From the NCBI RefSeq assembly GCF_025917685.1, contig NZ_CP089518.1:3597001-3661000 (forward strand): 64,000 nt of DNA, in the 5' to 3' direction. The notes below the pieces were generated by a model. That model was not told the origin of the DNA and did no database searches. It saw nothing but the letters and a program-made list of their open reading frames with translations. Below, piece by piece: positions 24,889 to 32,672 of the stretch. This stretch comes from Bacillus cereus (lineage in GTDB: Bacteria > Bacillota > Bacilli > Bacillales > Bacillaceae_G). The position numbers and the translations under genes were made by a program. Numbering within the stretch: position 1 is the first letter of the stretch; every line of letters starts with the position of its first letter.

Positions 24889-25650
24889 TTATTCAATTTC
24901 TTTAATTAATTTATATAATTCATCTCCAGCCGGATTTCTTTCAAAATTAACACTATCATTATCAAATGTAACAGGGCCTAAAGTTAAAATTTGAAAACTA
25001 TTTATTCGCATTAAAGAAGACCTAAGTGTTTTATATTCCTCACTTTTCATAACCCTTTTCTCTTCTTCTATCAAACGTGCTTCTACTTGTGATGAATTAT
25101 TTATCAATTGTTCATATTCTTCTTCAGATATAATTAGCAGTAAACGCTTAGTATTTACCCTCGTTTTTTGGGGATAAGCCTCAAAATGTGAATATATTTT
25201 CTTAAAGCTATCAATATCCCAATTATTCATGTTTTTTAGACCATTAATAAGAATCCAATCATTATAATTAAATTGTCTTTCCTCTTTCATTACTTGCCCA
25301 GCTATAATTCCTAATAGCTTCGAGGAAGTATCTGATACAGTTTTTGTTGCTTCTTCTAGAATATCTAAAACTAAAAGTCTATTTACATTTTTATTTAATA
25401 ACTCATTTAGTTTTTGCAAATCATCAGAAGTAAGTTCTTCTCGAGAGAGAACCTTCATCCCTAATCCTTGAAGAAATTCTTTACACTTTTTCTCTCTTCT
25501 TTTATTCATCCAGTTATTTGCTAAACGTACATAAGGACTATATTCAGAAAGTGTATCAACTAATTCATGACCATTCTTTAATAAATCTCCTGCGGTTTCA
25601 AATACATCATCTTGTTTATTTATTAAATCTAGTTTGTCCTTAATACTCAT
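24889..25650 (-). CDS. Unrecognised protein, probable phage cargo (253 aa)
   Basis: The ATG at 25650 (MSIKDKLDLINKQDD) follows AAGGGAGTGGATGGT. The protein is mostly helical, with RREKKCKEFLQGLGM, a LEEATKTVSDTSSKLLGIIAGQVMKEERQF segment and a C-terminal FQILTLGPVTFDNDS. I do not recognise a family. It stands alone between a terminator downstream and a hairpin upstream and is not a standard packaging gene, so it may be a lysogenic-conversion gene such as a superinfection-exclusion factor. That is a guess from position only. Confidence 0.65.
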   Translation of the reverse strand: MSIKDKLDLINKQDDVFETAGDLLKNGHELVDTLSEYSPYVRLANNWMNKRREKKCKEFLQGLGMKVLSREELTSDDLQKLNELLNKNVNRLLVLDILEEATKTVSDTSSKLLGIIAGQVMKEERQFNYNDWILINGLKNMNNWDIDSFKKIYSHFEAYPQKTRVNTKRLLLIISEEEYEQLINNSSQVEARLIEEEKRVMKSEEYKTLRSSLMRINSFQILTLGPVTFDNDSVNFERNPAGDELYKLIKEIE

Positions 25651-26178
25651 ACCATCCACTCCCTTATTAGAAATTACTTCCAAAATTATATTACAACATT
25701 TCTATACAGGAATAAATTATAAAAAGAACAACCTTATATCAGTTGTCCTTTCGTCAAAATCGTATGTTATTACTAAAAATACGGTAAATGAAGTTTTATT
25801 CTTCTTCCAACCACCTAATGTTGTTTGCGTTTATCTGTCCCAGCAATATTAAGTAACTGGAAGAAGAGCAAAAGCCCTTCTCCGTTTACACAACAGATTT
25901 TGACTTTGGAATTGAAAACAAGAAACAACATCTCATTCAATCCTCAACCATCACCCATAGCCTAACGATCCATTTGAATTATAAAGGAACGTGAAAAAAT
26001 GTTTTCCGCCACTTCTCACAATACAAATATATCACGTTCATTCCAAAACAACCGGCACATTTACTGCCAAAAAGCGGTCACGACTCCGCCACTTATTTCA
26101 ATTCGCTAATAATCTTTATTTTCCTAGACAACCCCACTGCAACAGCCATAAAGAATAAATTGGATTTTTATTTAGGCA
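25651..26178. other. Intergenic stretch with hairpins, no gene seen
   Basis: No convincing coding frame on either strand. It contains a minus-strand terminator-like hairpin at 25723-25752 (GGACAAC..GTTGTTC then TTTTTA), an inverted repeat near 25858-25884 (GGAGAAGGGC..GCTCTTCTTCC) and two copies of AAGTGGCGGA (minus strand) about 75 bp apart. The stretch may hold the promoter of the gene at 25650 and remnants of a lost gene. Confidence 0.5.
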
Positions 26179-26694
26179 TTATGCTTGATCTGATTGTAGA
26201 ACATGTAATGGAGGCGGAATAATCCAACCTTTTTTCTTATTCAGACGAAGTAATATAGCTCCAGCTTGTGCTTTTTTCATATGAAATTGACCAAACATCA
26301 TTCCTACATCTTCTCGAAGAGATTGACCCATAGCTTGGCTACATGCTACTAACCCAGCAGCAAGATCCATAGAAACTTTTGCAGCAATTTCTGCATCATT
26401 AATGCGAGCTCCAGGAGGAATCGTTTCAATAGATGCAACTGGTCTTTCTGGAGGTGCTGGTGGTAATGCAACACCATTCAATTTTAATATATTTTTTAAT
26501 TCTTCAACTTCTGATTGGATATCATTCTCTACAAGGTTTTCTAAAAATTTCTTTAAATCCTCGTCTCCTGTGTGGTTAATAAGAACTTGATATCCAGCAA
26601 TTGCGCCTTGTGCCGCTGCAAGATAACTCCAAATCCCAAAGACTTCTCCGTAGTGCATTGGTTCATTTTGTGGATTTCCACTTAAAATACCCAT
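26179..26694 (-). CDS. DUF3231-like four-helix protein
   Basis: 171 residues starting MGILSGNPQNEPMHYGEVFGIWSYL after AAGGAGGAATATTTTT. The pattern of helices with HYGE..G.W...A, NHTGDEDLKKF...ND...EVEELK..L....V.LPP.PPERP and a C-terminal GQ.HMKKAQ....L.LNKKKGW resembles DUF3231 proteins, ferritin-like helical bundles found in spore-forming bacilli. Their function is not established. It is unusual in a phage late region and may belong to the spore-related cargo. A possible forespore-type promoter lies about 150 bp upstream. Confidence 0.65.
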   Translation of the reverse strand: MGILSGNPQNEPMHYGEVFGIWSYLAAAQGAIAGYQVLINHTGDEDLKKFLENLVENDIQSEVEELKNILKLNGVALPPAPPERPVASIETIPPGARINDAEIAAKVSMDLAAGLVACSQAMGQSLREDVGMMFGQFHMKKAQAGAILLRLNKKKGWIIPPPLHVLQSDQA

Positions 26695-26839
26695 AAAAAT
26701 ATTCCTCCTTAAAGAAATTAGACTTTTAGCAACAATACTTACTATAGAAAAAATTTTCCCAATCATGTTCTTGATTAAAGAAAATAAGTTCTTATAACTC
26801 ATAAGGAACACCTTACCCAAATATAGTAATTACCTCTCA

Positions 26840-26869
26840 TAGAATGTACCGTTACCAAAAATTTATACT
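26840..26869 (-). promoter_or_regulatory. Weak SigG/SigF-like promoter candidate for the DUF3231 gene
   Basis: On the minus strand AGTATA, a 17-bp spacer and CATTCTA partly match the forespore consensus (TGMATA / CATNNTA): the -10 fits fully and the -35 four of six. The leader to the ATG would be about 145 nt. Confidence 0.25.
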
Positions 26870-26909
26870 TATAAAGAATAAATACATTTCAATTAACTTA
26901 ATCCATCAC

Positions 26910-27019
26910 TTACCCATATCTTATATTTTGTGTAACTGACCCTTTCGCTAGAGCCCTTGATATTCATAGCTTCATAAGCCTTCCCTTTTTGAGTTACACA
27001 ACACATAAAAAATGGGTAA
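26910..27019. repeat. 110-bp inverted-repeat element (28-bp arms)
   Basis: Arms 26910-26937 and 26992-27019 match at 24 of 28 positions when one is reversed, with a 54-bp centre and conserved ends TTACCCAT / ATGGGTAA and TTGTGTAACT / AGTTACACAA. No poly-T tail follows on the minus strand, so it is not a typical terminator. It could be a small transposon remnant (MITE-like) or a structured RNA 3' end. Confidence 0.55.
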
Positions 27020-27050
27020 TTATAAAAATAAAAAAATAAAAAGGATGTTG

Positions 27051-27593
27051 CTATATTTTAAATTTAATCATAGCTTTATCCATCGCATCTTGATTGACAC
27101 CTATGTATCTTAACGTAACCCTTTCAGATGAATGATTAAATATCTCCATAAGTAAGGCAATATTCTTCGTCTGCATATACATGTGATATCCAAATGTCTT
27201 ACGTAATGTATGTGTACCTATCTCATCCAATCCAAACTCTGCTGCTGTACTTCTAAGTATCTTATATGCCATGCTGCGTCCAATCGGTTTATTCTTTCCT
27301 TCACGACTCTTAATTAAATACTCATTGTCATCTCTTTCTTCAATGTACCAACGTAGTTCTCTTTTTAATGCTGGAGTCAATTGAATACGTTTCTGTTTGC
27401 CTGTCTTCTTTTCTCTCATTGAAATATGACTTCCTTTTAAATCACCAACTCTTAACTTTAAAATATCACTAATCCGTAAACCTGTATTAATACCCATTAC
27501 AAACAAAATATAATTACGTTCATTGTTTTCCTTCAGATATTCTTTAATCTGCTGTATTTGCTCCGGATCACGAATAGGTTGAACAAAGTTCAT
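27051..27593 (-). CDS. Short tyrosine recombinase (catalytic domain only)
   Basis: 180 residues without the usual N-terminal DNA-binding domain. The catalytic residues are all present: Arg in TGLRISDILKL, Lys in the REKKTGKQKR strand, HTLRK (HxxR), the His in FNHSSE and the Tyr in TLRYIG. Small recombinases like this commonly follow an ArpU-type regulator in Bacillus cereus group phages, as here (ATGA overlap). Their role is not settled; dimer resolution or a function in late gene switching are possibilities. Confidence 0.85.
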   Translation of the reverse strand: MNFVQPIRDPEQIQQIKEYLKENNERNYILFVMGINTGLRISDILKLRVGDLKGSHISMREKKTGKQKRIQLTPALKRELRWYIEERDDNEYLIKSREGKNKPIGRSMAYKILRSTAAEFGLDEIGTHTLRKTFGYHMYMQTKNIALLMEIFNHSSERVTLRYIGVNQDAMDKAMIKFKI

Positions 27594-28075
27594 AGATCCT
27601 CCCCTCCATTTTGCTTTTCTATTTCATACGCTTCTAATCTAAGAGCAAAAGCTAAATTATAAAATGCTCTGGACTTCCAACGACGATAAGTACGTTCAGC
27701 CATTCCAATCTCGTTATAAATCATATAATCACATACGTCTTCTTCTTCTAAATAACGCTTTTTAATGATATCCCTCTGAATTCTTCCTGCACGTCCATTA
27801 CCCAAACGACTTAAAAATTGATCAATGCGGAATGACATATTTTCAAGGTATTGCTCACGTTCACTACGCTTTATATTTTCTAAAGCTACATCTTCTAATG
27901 GGTTTCCTACTGTATTTGTAGGGCCATGATATCTCACTTCATATGAAGGAGTGACTTTCATTTCTTCTCGAACCATTCCGAACTGTTTGTAAATACGTAC
28001 TTCTTCAAGAAGGCTTTCTAATTTCCCTTGTGTTGCTGCACGATCAATTTTAGATAAGAAAGTTAATTGAGTCAT
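27590..28075 (-). CDS. ArpU-family late transcription regulator
   Basis: 161 residues from the ATG at 28075 (MTQLTFLSKIDRAATQGKLE) after AAGGAGCGTTTATAT. The central helices and the C-terminal IKKRYLEEEDVCDYMIYNEIGMAERTYRRWKSRAFYNLAFALRLE, whose TYRRWK segment lies in a sigma-like helix-turn-helix, are typical of ArpU. ArpU-type proteins switch on late phage genes, and this one sits at the head of the leftward late region. The mRNA leader contains a strong terminator-like hairpin. Confidence 0.85.
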   Translation of the reverse strand: MTQLTFLSKIDRAATQGKLESLLEEVRIYKQFGMVREEMKVTPSYEVRYHGPTNTVGNPLEDVALENIKRSEREQYLENMSFRIDQFLSRLGNGRAGRIQRDIIKKRYLEEEDVCDYMIYNEIGMAERTYRRWKSRAFYNLAFALRLEAYEIEKQNGGEDL

Positions 28076-28112
28076 ATATAAACGCTCCTTGTCTATTTTG
28101 TTAATAAAATAC

Positions 28113-28175
28113 AAAAAAGCAGACACCAAACTATAGAGCAATATCACTAATGCTCTTTATAGTTTGATGTCCGCT
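28113..28175 (-). terminator. Terminator-like hairpin in the ArpU leader
   Basis: Two 23-25-nt arms (28118-28140 and 28151-28175) pair with two mismatches and a 2-nt bulge and are followed on the minus strand by TTTTTTGTATTTT. Only 37 bp separate it from the ArpU ATG, too little for another promoter. A good minus-strand promoter lies upstream, so transcription must pass this hairpin. Confidence 0.75.
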
Positions 28176-28211
28176 GGTTCTTCCAGTAGGACTAAATGTG
28201 TAATTGGTATT

Positions 28212-28239
28212 ATTATATCATTTTCTCATATTTTAGTAA
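28212..28239 (-). promoter_or_regulatory. Candidate promoter for ArpU
   Basis: On the minus strand TTACTA, a 16-bp spacer and TATAAT, about 140 bp upstream of the ArpU start. The match is to the vegetative SigA consensus. Confidence 0.5.
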
Positions 28240-28313
28240 CTTTCTTATTAGAAAAGGATTATTTTATTAGGTTTTCTAACAACCTTCATTTTTAAATTTT
28301 CAGATCCAGATGC

Positions 28314-28340
28314 ACATCTAGACTCATAAACCATATGCTA
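28314..28340 (+). promoter_or_regulatory. SigK-type promoter for the GerPF-like gene
   Basis: AC at 28314-28315, a 16-bp spacer and CATATGCTA at 28332-28340 match the Bacillus SigK consensus (AC, 16-17 bp, CATANNNTA) fully. It lies 35 bp upstream of the start codon, suggesting late mother-cell expression. Confidence 0.6.
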
Positions 28341-28374
28341 ATTTAAATACTTTCTAAGAAAGTAGGTGAAAACA

Positions 28375-28590
28375 ATGCCCTCTGTTGTTGGAAATATGGT
28401 TGTACAAAATAGTAACGGCTCTTTCAACTTAGGTGATTTTTATAACGTTTCTCCAAAGGAAAATACAAAAGCTTATAATGGTTCGGGTTCATCAAATGTT
28501 GCTTTTGTTGCCAATACCTTTAGCGGTGTTAGTGCAACAAACACATATGATTCTGATATTGCAGACCAAAACCAAGTTGGGACAGTCTAG
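28375..28590 (+). CDS. GerPF/GerPA-family spore germination protein
   Basis: 71 residues beginning MPSVVGNMVVQNSNGSFNLGD and continuing FYNVSPKENTKAYNGSGSSN, closely matching Bacillus cereus group GerPF. GerP proteins are made in the mother cell and help germinants cross the spore coat. In the chromosome they come in a six-gene operon; here one member stands alone inside a prophage with its own SigK-type promoter. I chose the ATG at 28375 over the in-frame GTG at 28366, which lies within the AGGTG ribosome site. It is complete and shows no decay. Confidence 0.88.
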   Translation: MPSVVGNMVVQNSNGSFNLGDFYNVSPKENTKAYNGSGSSNVAFVANTFSGVSATNTYDSDIADQNQVGTV

Positions 28591-29746
28591 AATTGTTCAT
28601 TTCCCTCTTCCTCCCCTGAATAAAACTAAATATTCCGGCAATACTGTAGACAACCCATTCTCCAATTCCTCTGGAGCCGAGCAGTTAGCTTTTGCTAGCT
28701 GCTCTTTTATTTTAATTAGCTTGTCACCATTTGATAGGGCAAGCATATATTATGGATATGGAAACTTTTCACTCATAGGGCCCTCCCTACAAAGAGCACT
28801 TGTATACGGTACTCTTTTTTGTGCGAAGATTTTCTACAAAATGAAATTTTTATTAAGTTCCCTTTCGTTCCCGCATAACATTTCCAATTACGTTTATACT
28901 ATAGCTGTAACTTCAAGTTACATATCATTACTTGTATGGCCTAATTTCTTTTGTAAAACAAGTAGTTAGCTAATTGAGCTAGCTGCTTTGTTTTTTAACC
29001 ATTTTTGTAGGAACATAATTTATATGCATAATTTCTGAAGTGAAATCCATACTATATTTAGGTCTTAGGTCTTAGATCTTAACATCTAAAACCCTTATTT
29101 CAGCCTTAGACCTAATAAAGAGCCCCTCTCTCTTCCATGGGGCTAAGCAGTTAGCTTTTGCTAGCTGCTCTTTCTTGTATATTCTGATTTTCATTACATA
29201 TAATGCTTATATACCAGCTAAAAAGGCATTCTATCGCCTAGCCCATGAACAGGTGACACTTCTTGTCCTTTTTTATTCCACTACACTTTTGGTTTTATTT
29301 CTTACCCATTAAACATACCTTAATATCGAAAGACGTTTAGCTCAGAGAGTTACCTCCTTATCGAAGGGCACTTGTGTATAGTGCTCTTTTTTTACTGTAC
29401 AACTTCTCTTTATTCAAATGACTCACATTATTAAAGAAATCCCATATTATATCACGTATTCTTTTACATTAAGAGTTTTGGTCCTAAGAGCACTTATTTA
29501 AGTGCTCTTTTTAAATTTAAGTTCCACTTCAATTTGTTCACCATTGTGTAAAATGAACATATACTAACCTGACAAGTCATAGTTTTTGATATAGTGGTGC
29601 ACAAAAAACTTTGTGCACTATTTTTCATCTACATAACTAAGTTATCAAATAGCGTTTTTATTCGATATCAAAAAATCTATATACATCGAAATTAATAATT
29701 GCATTTAAATACTAGTACATAAGCCGTTTCTAGTATTTAAGTACGT
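28591..29746 (+). other. Gene-free stretch with seven terminator-like hairpins
   Basis: No credible protein gene, but seven plus-strand stem-loops each run into U-rich tails. Family A (stem AGCAGTTAGC / GCTAGCTGCT) occurs at 28679-28709 and 29145-29176, with a diverged copy at 28960-28995. Family B (GAGCACTT / AGTGCTC-like, then T5-7) occurs at 28793-28820, 29361-29393 and 29486-29513. A further one is at 29593-29626 (TGCACAAA / TTTGTGCA). Spacing is about 80-220 bp. The first may serve the GerPF-like gene; the rest have no gene to terminate. Confidence 0.7.
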
Positions 29747-29784
29747 CATAGAATACAATATAGGACAAGTTTTCTCATAATTTA
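29747..29784 (+). promoter_or_regulatory. Candidate mother-cell promoter -10 elements for the DUF4183 gene
   Basis: CATAGAATA (29747-29755) and CATAATTTA (29776-29784) both fit the SigK -10 pattern CATANNNTA. Neither has AC at the right distance upstream, so the assignment is weaker than for the GerPF-like gene. Confidence 0.35.
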
Positions 29785-29818
29785 GTCCTAATAAAATTGA
29801 GAAGGAGGTGAATACCAA

Positions 29819-30109
29819 ATGGCTATCGTACCTCCATTTATAGCTTCTAGAAGATTTACATCCACACTAGGCGCAGGAACAGGGACAGGTGCTGCGTTTG
29901 CGGTTGCTGCTACAGCTTGTCTAAATGATGCTGGTGTGGCTGCTACAGCATTTCCAGTTTTTACGTATTACAACTTCTACGTGAATGGTGTACTCCAACC
30001 AGGCGGAAGCTCTAGTGTTACTACTGGCGCGGCTGGTGCAATCACAATTCCAGGAGGAGACACATTGGATCCAGGAATCCCTATTACCGTTGAATTTATC
30101 GTAACTTAA
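29819..30109 (+). CDS. DUF4183 domain protein, probable spore-surface protein
   Basis: 96 residues, very low in charge and rich in Ala, Gly, Thr and Val, starting MAIVPPFIASRRFTSTLGAG after GAGAAGGAGGTGAATACCAA. The C-terminal YYNFYVNGVLQPGGSSSVTTGAAGAITIPGGDTLDPGIPITVEFIV is a DUF4183 domain. The convergent collagen-like protein ends in a related domain (FVNGILQP). Proteins of this type are encoded near exosporium genes in the Bacillus cereus group. The function is unproven; self-assembly in the outer spore layers is a reasonable guess. Confidence 0.7.
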   Translation: MAIVPPFIASRRFTSTLGAGTGTGAAFAVAATACLNDAGVAATAFPVFTYYNFYVNGVLQPGGSSSVTTGAAGAITIPGGDTLDPGIPITVEFIVT

Positions 30110-30127
30110 TTCACATCTTTTACTTTT

Positions 30128-30162
30128 GGACAGATTTCTTAATAAAGAAATCTGTCCTTTTT

Positions 30163-30166
<4 letters not shown>
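30128..30166 (+). terminator. Terminator after the DUF4183 gene
   Basis: GGACAGATTTCTT-AATA-AAGAAATCTGTCC followed by T7. Its T-run overlaps the stop codon of the convergent collagen-like gene. Confidence 0.8.
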
Positions 30167-30894
<728 letters not shown>

Positions 30895-30920
30895 ATCAAT
30901 ACCTCCTTCCCTCTAATATT

Positions 30921-30947
30921 TATTAGATGATAAATTGTATTAAATGT
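30921..30947 (-). promoter_or_regulatory. SigK-like promoter for the collagen-like gene
   Basis: On the minus strand AC, a 16-bp spacer and CATCTAATA, one mismatch from CATANNNTA, about 27 bp upstream of the start codon. Confidence 0.45.
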
Positions 30948-31470
30948 TAAAAATTAATTTACAAACACGGTTTTCATCATTATTTATCCTATCAAATAAC
31001 GATTTTGTTCACTTTTATAGCTAGCCATTCCTCATAGTTGTGTTTTTCCTCTAGGACTTTTATAAAGTTAAAGTGTCCATCGAGATAACAAGCATTGATA
31101 TAACCCCCAAAATATATTTCATTAACTTCGCTTAAAGTAAAATATTCATTTTTTCATTCACCCAAGTTCATAACATATTCTTTTCCTCCGATAAAATAAT
31201 GATTAGGTGCCCCACGCACATTTTATCCACTGGAAATAACACCATTTACGTACTTAACTATTAGAAACTTCATTTCTGCTACTTCTGCAATAGCAATTTT
31301 GTTCACTTTTTCGATACATTTATGAAACATTCATTTGTTATCTTCAGTATGTTCAATCCTTTTTATAAAACCGTGTGAGATATACCAAAACAAGAATCCC
31401 TAGAGCCCTAACTCTAGGGATTCTTGTTTTCAAATAAGGATTTTGTTTTCATTTACACACTTGTAATCAG
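30948..31470. other. Intergenic stretch with a symmetric terminator
   Basis: No gene seen. A perfect 15-bp-arm hairpin at 31391-31425 (CAAGAATCCCTAGAG arm) has T-rich tails on both strands and could stop transcripts from both sides. TTTTGTTCACTTTT occurs twice (near 31003 and 31299). The hairpin separates the spore-gene island from the phage early genes. Confidence 0.6.
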
Positions 31471-31638
31471 TTAATATATTGCAAACGATGATAGCCCTAA
31501 GGCAGATCCACCAAATAATGTTCCGTACAAATTACCTTTTGTACTGTCTACACAACAAAATATAGTTGCATAGACAGAGAATGCTATGAGACTAAACCAC
31601 CATACAAAGGACAAGACCATTACAGCTGCTATTATCAT
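31471..31638 (-). CDS. Small membrane protein (55 aa), unknown
   Basis: The ATG at 31638 follows GGGAGGAAGTGAGATTA. The protein is almost all hydrophobic: MIIAAVMVLSFVWWFSLIAFSV as a first membrane span, then ATIFCCVDSTKGN as a loop and YGTLFGGSALGLSSFAIY as a second. I do not recognise it. It lies at the end of the early-gene side, just before the spore-gene island, and could belong to either. Confidence 0.5.
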   Translation of the reverse strand: MIIAAVMVLSFVWWFSLIAFSVYATIFCCVDSTKGNLYGTLFGGSALGLSSFAIY

Positions 31639-31798
31639 TAATCTCACTTCCTCCCAAATAACGCTTTTTTTTATTGAAAACCAATTAACTATAATTTGAA
31701 AAATCGGAAACATTTACTCAATGTTTTTTCTGAATACTCATGATATTATTTATGTGCTGATGTTCACCATCCCAAGAACTCAGTAATTTCATCCACAG

Positions 31799-31836
31799 GC
31801 TCCACTCTCACCCTTTTGAGAGTGGAGCTTTTATTT
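31799..31836 (+). terminator. Plus-strand terminator-like hairpin
   Basis: GCTCCACTCTC-ACCCTTT-TGAGAGTGGAGC followed by TTTTATTT. Oriented against the neighbouring minus-strand genes, it may block antisense transcription. Confidence 0.6.
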
Positions 31837-31879
31837 ATAAGGATTATCCTCAATTAATTTTTATAAAATTCAAATTTGA

Positions 31880-32071
31880 TTAAAGTAACTGTGTTTTTCG
31901 TTCTTCCATACGAATTACTTTTCCACTTTGATATACAAATGATTGTTCACCAAATCCACCTTGAGGTGGTTCTATTAGTTGGATTTGACCATTTTTAATA
32001 ACATATATTCCGTTTATTTTCAAATCTATTTCAGCTGTCATTTCTACAAGATTTTCTTTCCGGATTCCCAC
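31880..32071 (-). CDS. DUF3954-like small phage protein
   Basis: About 63 residues. TAEIDLKINGIYVIKNGQIQLIEPPQGGFGEQSFVYQSGKVIRME is the compact beta-rich DUF3954 pattern found in many Bacillus phages; the function is unknown. I placed the start at the GTG (32071) eight bases after GGGAG, because the ATG at 32086 overlaps the ribosome site itself; an internal ATG (32041) is possible. It ends the early-gene series that includes the replication genes. Confidence 0.6.
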   Translation of the reverse strand: MGIRKENLVEMTAEIDLKINGIYVIKNGQIQLIEPPQGGFGEQSFVYQSGKVIRMEERKTQLL

Positions 32072-32144
32072 CAAGATCACTCCCATATGTTATAATTACT
32101 TTGTCGAAGTAAGTTGAGAGTGATCTCAGCTTTTTTTTATTTGT

Positions 32145-32507
32145 CTATAGATATTGCACAACATTTTCTGGAACAAATGATTGTTCAAGTGACAAATGGA
32201 GCCGTATTGGAATCGGCTCTTTGCTATCCCTTGCTCGCTTACACGTTTCTTCTGCTTCTTCCCATACAAATTGTTTATCCTCCGCTCGCTTATAACGCCA
32301 AATTCCAATTGTGTAATCTTCAAATAACTCATAACGTTCATCAGGCGCTGTCGTTGGTTTTAATTCATCAATCGCTTTGGCATGACGTGGTATTTGTACA
32401 ACCACATCTGCATACCGTAATTTTGAATTCAAACGGTGAATATGAGCTTTCTTAAGATCAAATGATACAACTGGTTCCACGTCAAAAATTGTTAATTGCT
32501 TTGGCAT
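32145..32507 (-). CDS. Hypothetical phage early protein (120 aa)
   Basis: The ATG at 32507 (MPKQLTIFDVEPVVSFDLKKAHIHRL) follows GGAGGGAAAGAACA. Later segments are DVVVQIPRHAKAIDELKPTTAPDERYELF and FVWEEAEETCKRARDSKEPIPIRL. I do not recognise a family. It overlaps the FbpA-like gene by 26 bases and follows the helicase genes, so it is probably expressed early. Confidence 0.55.
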   Translation of the reverse strand: MPKQLTIFDVEPVVSFDLKKAHIHRLNSKLRYADVVVQIPRHAKAIDELKPTTAPDERYELFEDYTIGIWRYKRAEDKQFVWEEAEETCKRARDSKEPIPIRLHLSLEQSFVPENVVQYL

Positions 32508-32670
32508 TGTTCTTTCCCTCCAATACCTGCAAGCTTGCAATTAAGATTCCTTCAAGCTGCGTTAACGTTAGTTGATCTAATGTTTGTCCGTTAATTTCAG
32601 CTAATCCTAATCCCAATAATTTACGAATGATTGCTAGTTTTCTACGCTCTACTTCTTGACGTAACAACAT
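32482..32670 (-). CDS. FbpA-like small basic protein
   Basis: 62 residues, LLRQEVERRKLAIIRKLLGLGLAEINGQTLDQLTLTQLEG. This resembles the FbpA family (Fur-regulated basic protein A), whose members read ..LR..(I/V)EKRK..LI.KL...G.....LY.LTL.ELE... In Bacillus subtilis FbpA is linked to iron-sparing control. Phage copies are common in this replication-region slot and no role for them is known. It is directly downstream of DnaB, with its ATG two bases after the DnaB stop. Confidence 0.55.
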   Translation of the reverse strand: MLLRQEVERRKLAIIRKLLGLGLAEINGQTLDQLTLTQLEGILIASLQVLEGKNNAKAINNF

Positions 32671-32672
32671 GA

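Noticed and set aside
28433..28969. 178-codon plus-strand frame overlapping the GerPF-like gene
   Set aside because: Shifted frame through the germination gene and the hairpin region; no ribosome site and no recognisable protein.
28591..29746. CRISPR array
   Set aside because: Repeats are palindromic with T tails, in two families, with irregular spacing; no regular repeat-spacer pattern or cas genes.
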